A stretch of DNA of 9,855 bases from an uncultured Alphaproteobacteria bacterium (GTDB lineage Bacteria > Pseudomonadota > Alphaproteobacteria > RUG11792), in NCBI GenBank assembly GCA_958448685.1, contig CAUDEV010000045.1, positions 1 to 9,855 on the forward strand. Direction: 5' to 3'. The notes beneath the pieces were generated by a model. It ran no database searches. It saw only the letters and a program-made list of their open reading frames with translations, and was not told where the DNA came from. This document shows positions 1-6,230 of the stretch, piece by piece. How positions within the stretch are numbered: the stretch's first letter is position 1; each line of letters opens with the position of its first letter. The position numbers were made by a program, and so were the translations under genes.

Positions 1-117
1 AGACCTCACCGGCAAACGGCTGATGACACCGCAGGGGCACCTACAGCGCTTTCGGTAGACATTATGAATAAAATACCGGTTTCTGAAAAAATCTTTAATA
101 TATTAACTAAATTTTAA
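1..117 (+). other. GC-rich stretch with open frame, possible 3' end of an upstream gene
   Basis: Positions 1-60 are about 62% G+C (37 of 60 by count), roughly twice the rest of the window; composition falls abruptly to AT-rich after about 66. The frame starting at base 1 stays open for 38 codons, ends in TAA at 115-117 and has the C-terminal residues NILTKF. I do not recognise the peptide; it does not look like RecA, the common alphaproteobacterial neighbour of alaS. It may be the C-terminus of a gene cut by the window edge, a GC-rich repeat inserted in such a gene, or the 3' part of a structured RNA: a small CTAC/GTAG stem can be drawn at about 41-58. I tested it by eye against RNase P RNA, tmRNA and SRP RNA consensus segments and found no match. 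Confidence 0.35.
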
Positions 118-133
118 GATTTCTTTATTAAAA

Positions 134-139
134 TATAAT
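134..139 (+). promoter_or_regulatory. Possible -10 box ahead of the 176-226 hairpin
   Basis: A perfect TATAAT lies 37 nt before the hairpin. The hexamer 16 nt upstream (TTTTAA, 112-117) is a poor -35 match. If functional, it would start a transcript near 146 that ends at the terminator, about 80 nt long. TATAAT arises often by chance in DNA this AT-rich, so support is weak. Confidence 0.25.
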
Positions 140-175
140 TGTACCTTGATAAAAAGAGTGCAGTTGTGGGGAGAA

Positions 176-226
176 CGCCGATCAATAAGCAAATCATTAA
201 ACACTATAGATTGATCGGCGCTTTTT
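176..226 (+). terminator. Rho-independent terminator with long stem
   Basis: CGCCGATCAAT (176-186) is a perfect 11-bp inverted repeat of ATTGATCGGCG (210-220), with a 23-nt loop, followed by C and a run of five T (222-226). It sits after the open frame ending at 117 and before the alaS promoter, so it should insulate alaS from upstream transcription. The loop is longer than usual for a simple terminator, so it could also be the 3' end of a small RNA. Confidence 0.72.
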
Positions 227-229
227 AAA

Positions 230-257
230 TTACAAAGAATTTCAAAAATGATATAAT
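230..257 (+). promoter_or_regulatory. Likely alaS promoter
   Basis: A perfect TATAAT at 252-257 stands 30 nt before the alaS start and directly downstream of the terminator. TTACAA at 230-235, 16 nt upstream, is a weak -35 candidate (3 of 6 consensus bases). Transcription would start near 264, giving a leader of about 24 nt. No clear Shine-Dalgarno sequence precedes the ATG. Confidence 0.45.
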
Positions 258-287
258 AAAATCATTAGTTAAGTTAGTATAAAATTT

Positions 288-2861
288 ATGTTGTTTTCAG
301 TTAGTGATATAAGGTCTGAGTTTATTAAATATTTTGTAGAAAACGGACACAAACATCTTGATTCAAGTTCTCTTATTCCGGATAATGATCCAACATTACT
401 CTTCACAAATGCGGGTATGGTTCAATTTAAAGATACATTTACAGGGAAGAAAATACTCCCATTCAAAAGAGCGACGACTTCGCAAAAGTGTTTAAGAGCT
501 GGCGGAAAGCATAATGATCTTGAGAACGTAGGATATACAGCCAGACATCATACTTTTTTTGAAATGCTTGGAAATTTTTCATTCGGAGATTACTTTAAAG
601 AACAAGTTATAGAATTCGCATGGAATTTAGTGACAAAGCGCTTAGGACTTCCAAAAGAAAAATTACTCGTGACAGTTCATTCAAGTGATGAAGAAGCAGC
701 AGGGTTTTGGAAAAAAATTTCGGGTTTGGAAGATTCAAAAATAATTAGAATTCCAACAAATGATAATTTTTGGTCGATGGGAGATACAGGACCATGTGGT
801 CCATGTAGTGAAATATTTTATGATCACGGTAACAAAATTCAAGGCGGCCCTCCAGGATCTGCAGATGAAGATGGTGACAGATTTATTGAAATTTGGAATT
901 TGGTCTTTATGCAATATGAAACATTAAAGGACGGCTCTCGTATCAATCTTCCGAAACCATCAATAGATACAGGTATGGGGCTTGAAAGAATAGCCGCAGT
1001 TTTGCAAGGAGTTCATAATAATTATGATATAGATCTGTTTCAATCAATAATAGGGGATATAAAATCTTTGACGGGAAAAGAGTCTTCTGAATTTGATTCA
1101 AACAACAGAGTTATTGCAGACCATATAAGAGCAATTTCATTTATGATCTCTGATGGGCTTATACCATCGAATGAAGGTCGAGGGTATGTTTTGAGAAGAA
1201 TCATAAGGCGAGCTTTACGACATGGATATATGATGGGAATGAAAGAACCGTTCTTATATAAGTTGGTATCAAGCGTGAAAAATGTTATGGGAGAGTATTA
1301 TAAAGAACTGATTTCTAGTGAGCAGACAATAAAGCAAATATTGAAAAATGAAGAAGAAGGCTTTATGAAAACTATAGATAAAGGCATGTTCATATTGAGG
1401 AATGAATTGAATAAGCTAGGTTCTTCCAACATTTTTCCAGCAGACGTCGCTTATAAATTATATGATACATACGGTTTTCCGTTTGATTTGACACAAGATA
1501 TTTTAAGAAATGAAGAAAAACGTGTCGATGAGAAAGAATTCGAAAAAATATCATTAGAACAAAAGAAATTATCAAAGAAAGCATGGGTTGGTTCTGGAGA
1601 TTCTTTCACAGATAAAATTTGGTTTGATATAAAAGAAAAGATTGGTGAAACTGAGTTTATCAGAGGAACAAAAAAACTCGATTCTCGGATCTTGGCAATT
1701 ATCAAGGATTCGAATATAGCAGAATCCGCAAAATCAGATGAAAACGTATATATAATTACAAGGCAAACCCCATTTTATTTTGAGAGTGGTGGGCAAATTG
1801 GCGATTGGGGAAAAATATTTACTAAATCAGGTGTCGCTGAAGTAATAGATACGAAGAAAATAGCAGGATTAATTGTTCACTCTTGTATTGTTAAATCCGG
1901 AGAATTAAAGATAAATGAAGAAGTTACTTTGGAAATTGATTATGCTAAACGTTTTGCAACTTCCAAGAATCACACGGCAACTCATTTACTGCAAGCAGCT
2001 TTAAGAAAAATCTTAGGAGAGACAGTTACGCAAAAAGGATCTTTAGTCACTAACGAACGTTTGCGTTTTGATTTTATCCATAATGGCATAGTATCAAAGG
2101 ATCAAATAACAGAAGTTGAAAAAGCTGTAATAAATGCGATAGACGAATCGTTAGATGTAAAAACAGAAATAATGACGATTGAAGAAGCAAAAAGAACAGG
2201 AGCATTAGCTTTGTTCGGAGAGAAATATCCTGAGAAAGTTCGAGTTGTAACAATAGGTAATAATTTTTCAAAAGAGCTATGTGGAGGTGAACATGTTTCG
2301 AATACCTCTCAAATTGGATGCTTTAAAATAACTTCGATATCTTCTATAGGTTCTGGAATAAAAAGAATAGAAGCTGTCACGGGACGTGAATTAAGAAATT
2401 ATTTCGAAAATGAAGTATATAAACTTTCTCAGAAGTTTGAAAAACAAAATGAAGAAATAAAAAACCTTACAAAGCAAATTTCTGATTTGAAATCTCAGAA
2501 ATTTTCAAGCAACATAAACTTAAAATCTGAAAAAATTGGAAATCTTGAGTTTAAATACGTAATTGTTAATGATGCAGATCAAAAAGCAATTTTATCTATA
2601 GTTGATAAAGAAAAAACTTCAAAACAAACATGTTTAATAGTTGCGAACAAAAATACATCGAATAACAAAATGTCACTAAGTGTTTTCATAAGTAAGGATC
2701 TTCTGAGTGAATTGAGTGCGAAATCTATTTTGGAAAACATCAATAGTTCTTTAGGATTAAATATAAAGTTTGGTGGGCGTGATGATTTGGTGCAATGTGG
2801 GGGAATTGATAGCAAGGATTTTGATAAATTAATTGAAGTGACCAAGAATTTTTTGAGTTAG
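288..2861 (+). CDS. alaS: Alanyl-tRNA synthetase
   Basis: Cytoplasmic class II synthetase that charges tRNA-Ala with alanine using ATP. The 857 residues are close to the usual 850-880. The N-terminal class II core shows FTNAGMVQFK, the motif 2 segment beginning at R86 (RHHTFFEMLGNFSFGDYFK) and motif 3 around residue 227 (GMGLERIA). The editing domain carries its metal-site residues: HTATH at 562-566 and CGGEH at 665-669. The C-Ala domain ends with the glycine-rich element GGRDDLVQCGG near 829-839, so the protein appears complete and editing-competent. The start at 288 fits the family, whose N-terminus runs directly into the (V)xDIRxxF motif seen at residues 6-12; no good Shine-Dalgarno sequence precedes it. 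lipA follows after 3 nt, implying cotranscription. Catalytic details are family knowledge; the motifs are read from the sequence. Confidence 0.99.
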   Translation: MLFSVSDIRSEFIKYFVENGHKHLDSSSLIPDNDPTLLFTNAGMVQFKDTFTGKKILPFKRATTSQKCLRAGGKHNDLENVGYTARHHTFFEMLGNFSFGDYFKEQVIEFAWNLVTKRLGLPKEKLLVTVHSSDEEAAGFWKKISGLEDSKIIRIPTNDNFWSMGDTGPCGPCSEIFYDHGNKIQGGPPGSADEDGDRFIEIWNLVFMQYETLKDGSRINLPKPSIDTGMGLERIAAVLQGVHNNYDIDLFQSIIGDIKSLTGKESSEFDSNNRVIADHIRAISFMISDGLIPSNEGRGYVLRRIIRRALRHGYMMGMKEPFLYKLVSSVKNVMGEYYKELISSEQTIKQILKNEEEGFMKTIDKGMFILRNELNKLGSSNIFPADVAYKLYDTYGFPFDLTQDILRNEEKRVDEKEFEKISLEQKKLSKKAWVGSGDSFTDKIWFDIKEKIGETEFIRGTKKLDSRILAIIKDSNIAESAKSDENVYIITRQTPFYFESGGQIGDWGKIFTKSGVAEVIDTKKIAGLIVHSCIVKSGELKINEEVTLEIDYAKRFATSKNHTATHLLQAALRKILGETVTQKGSLVTNERLRFDFIHNGIVSKDQITEVEKAVINAIDESLDVKTEIMTIEEAKRTGALALFGEKYPEKVRVVTIGNNFSKELCGGEHVSNTSQIGCFKITSISSIGSGIKRIEAVTGRELRNYFENEVYKLSQKFEKQNEEIKNLTKQISDLKSQKFSSNINLKSEKIGNLEFKYVIVNDADQKAILSIVDKEKTSKQTCLIVANKNTSNNKMSLSVFISKDLLSELSAKSILENINSSLGLNIKFGGRDDLVQCGGIDSKDFDKLIEVTKNFLS

Positions 2862-2864
2862 ATT

Positions 2865-3734
2865 ATGGAAAATTTAAAAAGACCTGATTGGATTCGAGTA
2901 AAATCATCATCTTCAAAAGGATTTATCGAAACATTAAATGTAGTAAAAACACATAATGTTCACACAGTCTGTGAAGAAGCATTATGTCCAAATATAAGTG
3001 AATGTTGGAAAAACAAAACCGCAACATTTTTGATAATGGGAGACACATGCACACGTATGTGCGGATTTTGCAACGTTAAAACGGGATGTCCAAGCAAATT
3101 GAATGAAAATGAACCTGAAGAAGTTGCAAAATCTGTACAAGATCTTGGAATAAAATATGCTGTGATAACTTGTGTTACACGTGATGATTTGAAAGATGGA
3201 GGTGCTGAACATTTCTCAAAAGTAATACGTAAAATCAGAGAATTTAATTCGGAAACTAAAGTAGAAATTCTAATTTCAGATTTACAAGGTAATGAAAACG
3301 ATATAAAAACTGTTGTGAATGCGAATCCTGATGTTTATGGACATAATTTGGAAATAGTGAAACGATTACACAAGAACGTGAAAAAACTACCTGCAGATTA
3401 CGGAATTTCCTTAAATGTCTTAAAAAAAGTAAAAGAGATAAATCCAAATATGATTACCAAAACCGGAATAATGGTTGGTGTTGGAGAAACTAAAGAAGAG
3501 GTATTTGAATTGATCGATGACGTTATTAATACAAAAGTGAATATACTAACAATAGGACAATATCTTGCTCCTTCAACTTCGCACTATCCGATTGATAGAT
3601 ATGTTACTCCTGAAGAATTTGAAGAATATAAGAAATATGGGGAATCAAGAGGTTTACAAATGATTTCAGGCCCACTTGTCAGGTCTTCATATAAAGCAAG
3701 ATTAACTTATGAAACTCTATGCAATTTGAAATAA
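2865..3734 (+). CDS. lipA: Lipoyl synthase (radical SAM)
   Basis: Inserts two sulfur atoms into octanoyl groups on the E2 and H subunits of 2-oxoacid dehydrogenases and the glycine cleavage system, completing de novo lipoate synthesis. Both iron-sulfur sites are visible: the auxiliary-cluster signature C36-x4-C41-x5-C47 and the radical-SAM signature C62-x3-C66-x2-C69. The RSSY motif that ligates the auxiliary cluster is at 273-276. At 289 aa it is full length for a compact bacterial LipA. The start lies 3 nt after the alaS stop with no separate Shine-Dalgarno sequence, suggesting translational coupling to alaS. Its last 16 nt overlap the next gene. lipB and ratA/coq10-type genes, frequent neighbours elsewhere, are not present here. 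Confidence 0.98.
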   Translation: MENLKRPDWIRVKSSSSKGFIETLNVVKTHNVHTVCEEALCPNISECWKNKTATFLIMGDTCTRMCGFCNVKTGCPSKLNENEPEEVAKSVQDLGIKYAVITCVTRDDLKDGGAEHFSKVIRKIREFNSETKVEILISDLQGNENDIKTVVNANPDVYGHNLEIVKRLHKNVKKLPADYGISLNVLKKVKEINPNMITKTGIMVGVGETKEEVFELIDDVINTKVNILTIGQYLAPSTSHYPIDRYVTPEEFEEYKKYGESRGLQMISGPLVRSSYKARLTYETLCNLK

Positions 3735-4138
3735 TAACGTACCTCTTTATATTTATCTTTGGAATTATCTTAGTTATTCAAGATTGGAAATCGAAAACCG
3801 TGAACCTGTTTCCCACTTTGGGTTTTTTAGTTAGTTGTGTTGCAGATTTCATTATTTACCATAAACCTATTTGTTTATATCCTGTTTTTATATTTTCTAT
3901 CATTGGGGTATTTTATCAATTAATATTACACAAAAAAGCCTTTGGGATTGCAGATTACATAATAGTTTTTGCGATATCATTTATTTTGCCGGACAATTAT
4001 TGGTCATTGTTTATAACTATGATTGGCATATTTGGAATTTTAATTGCAGTGATACGTCAAGAAAAGAAAATTCCTTTTATACCAGCTTTAATTTTTTCAA
4101 TATTTCTGATAAAAACTTATTTGCTAATAAAAAATTAA
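3719..4138 (+). CDS. Small A24-type prepilin peptidase-like membrane protein
   Basis: A 139-residue, strongly hydrophobic protein with about five predicted membrane segments. It carries the two-aspartate pattern of A24 aspartic peptidases (PilD/CpaA/TadV). D22 follows the first membrane helix in the context QDWKSKTVN, and D79 lies in FGIAD, which corresponds to the family GxGD motif, with Ala where Gly is typical. Proteins of this family cleave and methylate type IV prepilin leaders at the inner membrane. The length suits the minimal peptidase core without the N-terminal cysteine domain of PilD. The ATG overlaps lipA by 16 nt and lacks a Shine-Dalgarno sequence, so it is probably coupled to lipA translation. 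No pilin or secretion genes are in the window, so the substrate is unknown. The assignment rests on motif and topology and could be wrong. Confidence 0.68.
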   Translation: MQFEIITYLFIFIFGIILVIQDWKSKTVNLFPTLGFLVSCVADFIIYHKPICLYPVFIFSIIGVFYQLILHKKAFGIADYIIVFAISFILPDNYWSLFITMIGIFGILIAVIRQEKKIPFIPALIFSIFLIKTYLLIKN

Positions 4139-4252
4139 AACTCCAAGAAAGATTGATTTATTTAAATTTAACGCTGAAAAATATTGATTTTTTGTATCAG
4201 TATTGGCAATATAATAATATTTTTTAAAAATTTTGATGTAAAGATGATTTTT

Positions 4253-4279
4253 TTGTTGCATTAATTTTCGAATTATAAT
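4253..4279 (+). promoter_or_regulatory. Possible promoter of the mucR-like gene
   Basis: The 187 nt between the preceding gene and the regulator start are very AT-rich and hold no gene. TATAAT at 4274-4279 is a full -10 match, with TTGTTG at 4253-4258 as a mediocre -35 at 15 nt spacing. A second -10-like TATAAG lies at 4289-4294. MucR-family proteins are known to repress their own genes by binding AT-rich DNA, so autoregulation here is plausible but only inferred. Confidence 0.35.
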
Positions 4280-4315
4280 AAAACTGTATATAAGATATTT
4301 TTATTTTAATATGAC

Positions 4316-4319
4316 GGAG
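4316..4319 (+). promoter_or_regulatory. Ribosome binding site that sets the mucR start
   Basis: GGAG at 4316-4319 stands 6 nt before the ATG at 4326. An earlier in-frame ATG at 4311 would place this site inside the coding region and has no Shine-Dalgarno sequence of its own, so 4326 is the better start. Confidence 0.7.
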
Positions 4320-4325
4320 TTTTTA

Positions 4326-4754
4326 ATGTCCGAAAATTTAACTGCTCAAGAAGTAGTAGCTTATACGACCGAAGTTGTTTCAGCTTATTTGGCTAATAAT
4401 GAGGTTTCTATAGAAAATATACCAGAAGTAATGAGAAAAGCTTTTTCTGCAATAGCGGATATAACCAGAGAAGCCTATAACTTGCGTAATCGTCCGGCTT
4501 TGACGCCAGCAGTTCCTGTTGAGGAGTCTGTTCATGATGATTATATAATTTGCTTAGAAGACGGAAAGAAACTTCAAATGTTAAAGCGACATTTGAGTAC
4601 AGTCTACAACATGACTCTTGAGCAATATAAAGAAAGATGGGCACTTCCTGTTGATTATCCTGTTGTTTCTCCAAATTATGCAAAGAGACGTAGTGATATT
4701 GCAAAAACAACAGGCTTAGGAAGCACTGGAAGAAAAAAGTTGAAAGTAGCATAA
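4326..4754 (+). CDS. mucR: MucR/Ros-family transcriptional regulator
   Basis: A 142-aa cytoplasmic DNA-binding protein; the start at 4326 is chosen over in-frame 4311 because GGAG lies 6 nt upstream. An N-terminal helical region (about 6-52) resembles the oligomerisation part of MucR proteins. The C-terminal DNA-binding domain shows ICLEDGKKLQMLKRHL (75-90), YKERWALPVDYPVVSPNYA (101-119) and RRSDIAK, all family hallmarks. MucR proteins control surface polysaccharide, motility and virulence genes in alphaproteobacteria, acting partly as H-NS-like silencers of AT-rich DNA. The zinc site is degenerate: C76 and H89 remain, position 79 is Asp (common in MucR), but the positions of the final histidine ligand in Ros are V93 and Y94. 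It is monocistronic, with its own terminator, and lies directly before the exported-protein cluster, which it might regulate. Confidence 0.93.
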   Translation: MSENLTAQEVVAYTTEVVSAYLANNEVSIENIPEVMRKAFSAIADITREAYNLRNRPALTPAVPVEESVHDDYIICLEDGKKLQMLKRHLSTVYNMTLEQYKERWALPVDYPVVSPNYAKRRSDIAKTTGLGSTGRKKLKVA

Positions 4755-4778
4755 GAGACTTTAATACCTTTTTTAATT

Positions 4779-4807
4779 TCCCCGAAAGATTATTTTCGGG
4801 GATTTTT
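4779..4807 (+). terminator. Rho-independent terminator after the mucR-like gene
   Basis: TCCCCGAAA (4779-4787) pairs perfectly with TTTCGGGGA (4794-4802) around a 6-nt loop, followed by five T (4803-4807). It lies 24 nt past the stop codon. This separates the regulator from the exported-protein cluster. The remaining stretch to 4904 is AT-rich with no gene that I can see. Confidence 0.92.
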
Positions 4808-4904
4808 ATATAACATATTTCTAAAAATAATAAAACATTATAATTGTTTTTCCTTCTTATATTGTAAATAAATTTCAAAAGTTTAAAAAATCGCATTTTT
4901 TCTA

Positions 4905-4932
4905 TTGACTTAAAAAATAAATACTTTATAAT
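4905..4932 (+). promoter_or_regulatory. Strong sigma-70-type promoter of the exported-protein cluster
   Basis: TTGACT (4905-4910, 5 of 6 consensus) and TATAAT (4927-4932, 6 of 6) are separated by 16 nt. This is the best promoter in the window. Transcription should begin near 4939, leaving a leader of about 30 nt before the ATG at 4970. The first purine-rich element in the leader (GGTAGGTG, 4947-4954) is 15 nt from the ATG, farther than usual, and lies in a small CAGG/CCTG hairpin (4945-4948 with 4956-4959). Confidence 0.85.
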
Positions 4933-4969
4933 GCTTTTTGTATGCAGGTAGGTGTCCTGAAATTAATTT

Positions 4970-5869
4970 ATGAAACGGAAATTATTATTAGTATTTTTAA
5001 CTTTATCGATTTTTAATCTATATGCGGCAAGTGATGATAGTCAACCTCTATTGGGAGATTGCAAGACTTCTTTAAGAATAGAATTGGCCAGTTTAGAAAC
5101 CGTAAATGATTGGAAAGATTGGATTAAGGCACACGGAACTTCATCCGCTAAGTACCATTTGGAAGCCATTGAGGCTGTTGCAGAATATGCCGAACAAAAC
5201 AGAAGTGTCTGGAATGATCTTTACTATGAAATATTTGAGAATAGTTCATGCTGTTTCTGTTTTGGTAAAAGCAAATTTATAAACTTTTTTTTCGAAGTAC
5301 AACAAAAGCTCGAATCGCGAAAATTTCAGAGGGATTTAGATGAATTCAAAGCTACGTTTGAAGTAAAAACCAGGGAAGTTGAAGATCTAAGGGAAAAAAC
5401 GGCGGCGTTAGAACAGAAAATTAGGAAGTTAAGGGAACAAAAGGCGGTAGAACAGACTTCATTAGTTGAATCGCCAAATCCAGTTTCTACTGAAGCTGAT
5501 ATGAGTAAAGTTTCGGAAGCCTTCACTTCTCAAATCAAAGAATTGCGTGCTCAATTGGATGAATTAAAGGCATCGATAAGTACTGGAGATCCTGAATTAA
5601 CTGTTCAGATTCAGAGTTTGTCAGAAAAAGTTGACGCAATGGATTTGGAAGGAATAAGAGCAGACGTGAATAATATTTTAACTTATATTGGAATAAGTAA
5701 AGGAGAATCGGTCAATAAGTCTTTATTAACTAGATTTGATAACATGACTCATATGATACTTGCGTTATATGATTTTATAAAAGAAACTCCAGGATTTGAT
5801 TATAAGAATCTTACAAGGATTTATTCAAAACGTAAAAAGGATGCTTTACAAAAGCAGTCACATGATTAA
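4970..5869 (+). CDS. Exported coiled-coil protein of unknown function
   Basis: I do not recognise a family. The 299-residue product begins with a typical Sec signal peptide (KRK, hydrophobic stretch 5-17, cleavage after LYA or LYAA at 19-20), so it should reach the periplasm or beyond. The mature part has an alpha-helical, Trp-containing N-terminal region (about 33-92). It then has a cysteine cluster (C94, C95, C97) beside a phenylalanine-rich patch (103-108), a charged coiled coil (about 110-162), a Pro/Ser linker (165-174), a second coiled coil (about 178-225) and a helical, basic C-terminus. It is the first gene after the 4905 promoter and starts a run of four exported proteins. The ATG at 4970 is fixed by the signal peptide, though its Shine-Dalgarno sequence is distant. 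A structural or surface-associated role is inferred. Confidence 0.85.
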   Translation: MKRKLLLVFLTLSIFNLYAASDDSQPLLGDCKTSLRIELASLETVNDWKDWIKAHGTSSAKYHLEAIEAVAEYAEQNRSVWNDLYYEIFENSSCCFCFGKSKFINFFFEVQQKLESRKFQRDLDEFKATFEVKTREVEDLREKTAALEQKIRKLREQKAVEQTSLVESPNPVSTEADMSKVSEAFTSQIKELRAQLDELKASISTGDPELTVQIQSLSEKVDAMDLEGIRADVNNILTYIGISKGESVNKSLLTRFDNMTHMILALYDFIKETPGFDYKNLTRIYSKRKKDALQKQSHD

Positions 5870-5902
5870 TTTTATAAATAAAATTTAAAAAGGTGAATAT
5901 AA

Positions 5903-6145
5903 ATGAATAAAAAAATTTCAATAGGATTATTAACCTGTGTAATAGCAGGTCAACCATTGGCTATTGCTTCTGAAGATTTTGAACCAGAAGCAGAAATGGT
6001 AAAATTATTAGGACATTTTGTTGACAAGGCATCTGTGATGACTGATCCTCCACGAAATAAAGTTATATATGATCCTACCCAACGTTTGAATACTAGATTT
6101 ATGAAAGCAATTCAGGCTCAAGTACTATTTGGTATAGAGGTTTAG
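5903..6145 (+). CDS. Small exported protein of unknown function
   Basis: An 80-residue protein with a clear signal peptide (NKK, hydrophobic 6-22, AxA-type cleavage site AIA at 20-22) and a mature chain of about 58 residues without cysteine. The mature part has an acidic start (SEDFEPEAE) and a helical segment, then DPPRNK and YDPTQR. It has no family that I recognise. A good Shine-Dalgarno sequence, AGGTG at 5891-5895, lies 7 nt before the ATG. It follows the 299-aa gene by 33 nt and should share its transcript. LLTC at 9-12 resembles a lipobox, but Thr before Cys and the downstream AIA site argue against a lipoprotein. The 85-nt gap after it has another frame open to 6213, so truncation by frameshift cannot be excluded. 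Confidence 0.75.
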   Translation: MNKKISIGLLTCVIAGQPLAIASEDFEPEAEMVKLLGHFVDKASVMTDPPRNKVIYDPTQRLNTRFMKAIQAQVLFGIEV

Positions 6146-6230
6146 ATTTTGAAGAACTAAAAATACAGAGAAATAAGAAAATTTGGGGGGTAAAAATAAA
6201 AGTGTATAAATTTTAGAAAGGTAGAAACAA

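Noticed and set aside
1..117. 3' end of RNase P RNA, tmRNA or SRP RNA
   Set aside because: Conserved segments of these RNAs could not be found by eye, such as the tmRNA resume codons or the SRP GGAAG tetraloop region.
4177..4224. AT-only inverted repeat (AAAAATATT with AATATTTTT) after the prepilin peptidase-like gene
   Set aside because: Nine A/T pairs across a 30-nt loop are expected by chance in this composition; too weak to call a terminator.
3871..4227. 118-codon open frame overlapping the prepilin peptidase-like gene in another frame
   Set aside because: It overlaps a frame with coherent membrane segments and A24 motifs; its own translation looks like a frame-shifted membrane protein and has no ribosome site.
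4408..4896. 162-codon open frame on the - strand across the mucR-like gene and its terminator
   Set aside because: It is antisense to a well-supported regulator, covers its terminator, lacks a recognisable domain and has composition expected from the reverse of AT-rich coding sequence.
5903..5940. Lipoprotein signal in the 80-aa protein (LLTC)
   Set aside because: Thr at the -1 position is unusual for a lipobox and a better signal peptidase I site (AIA) lies ten residues later.
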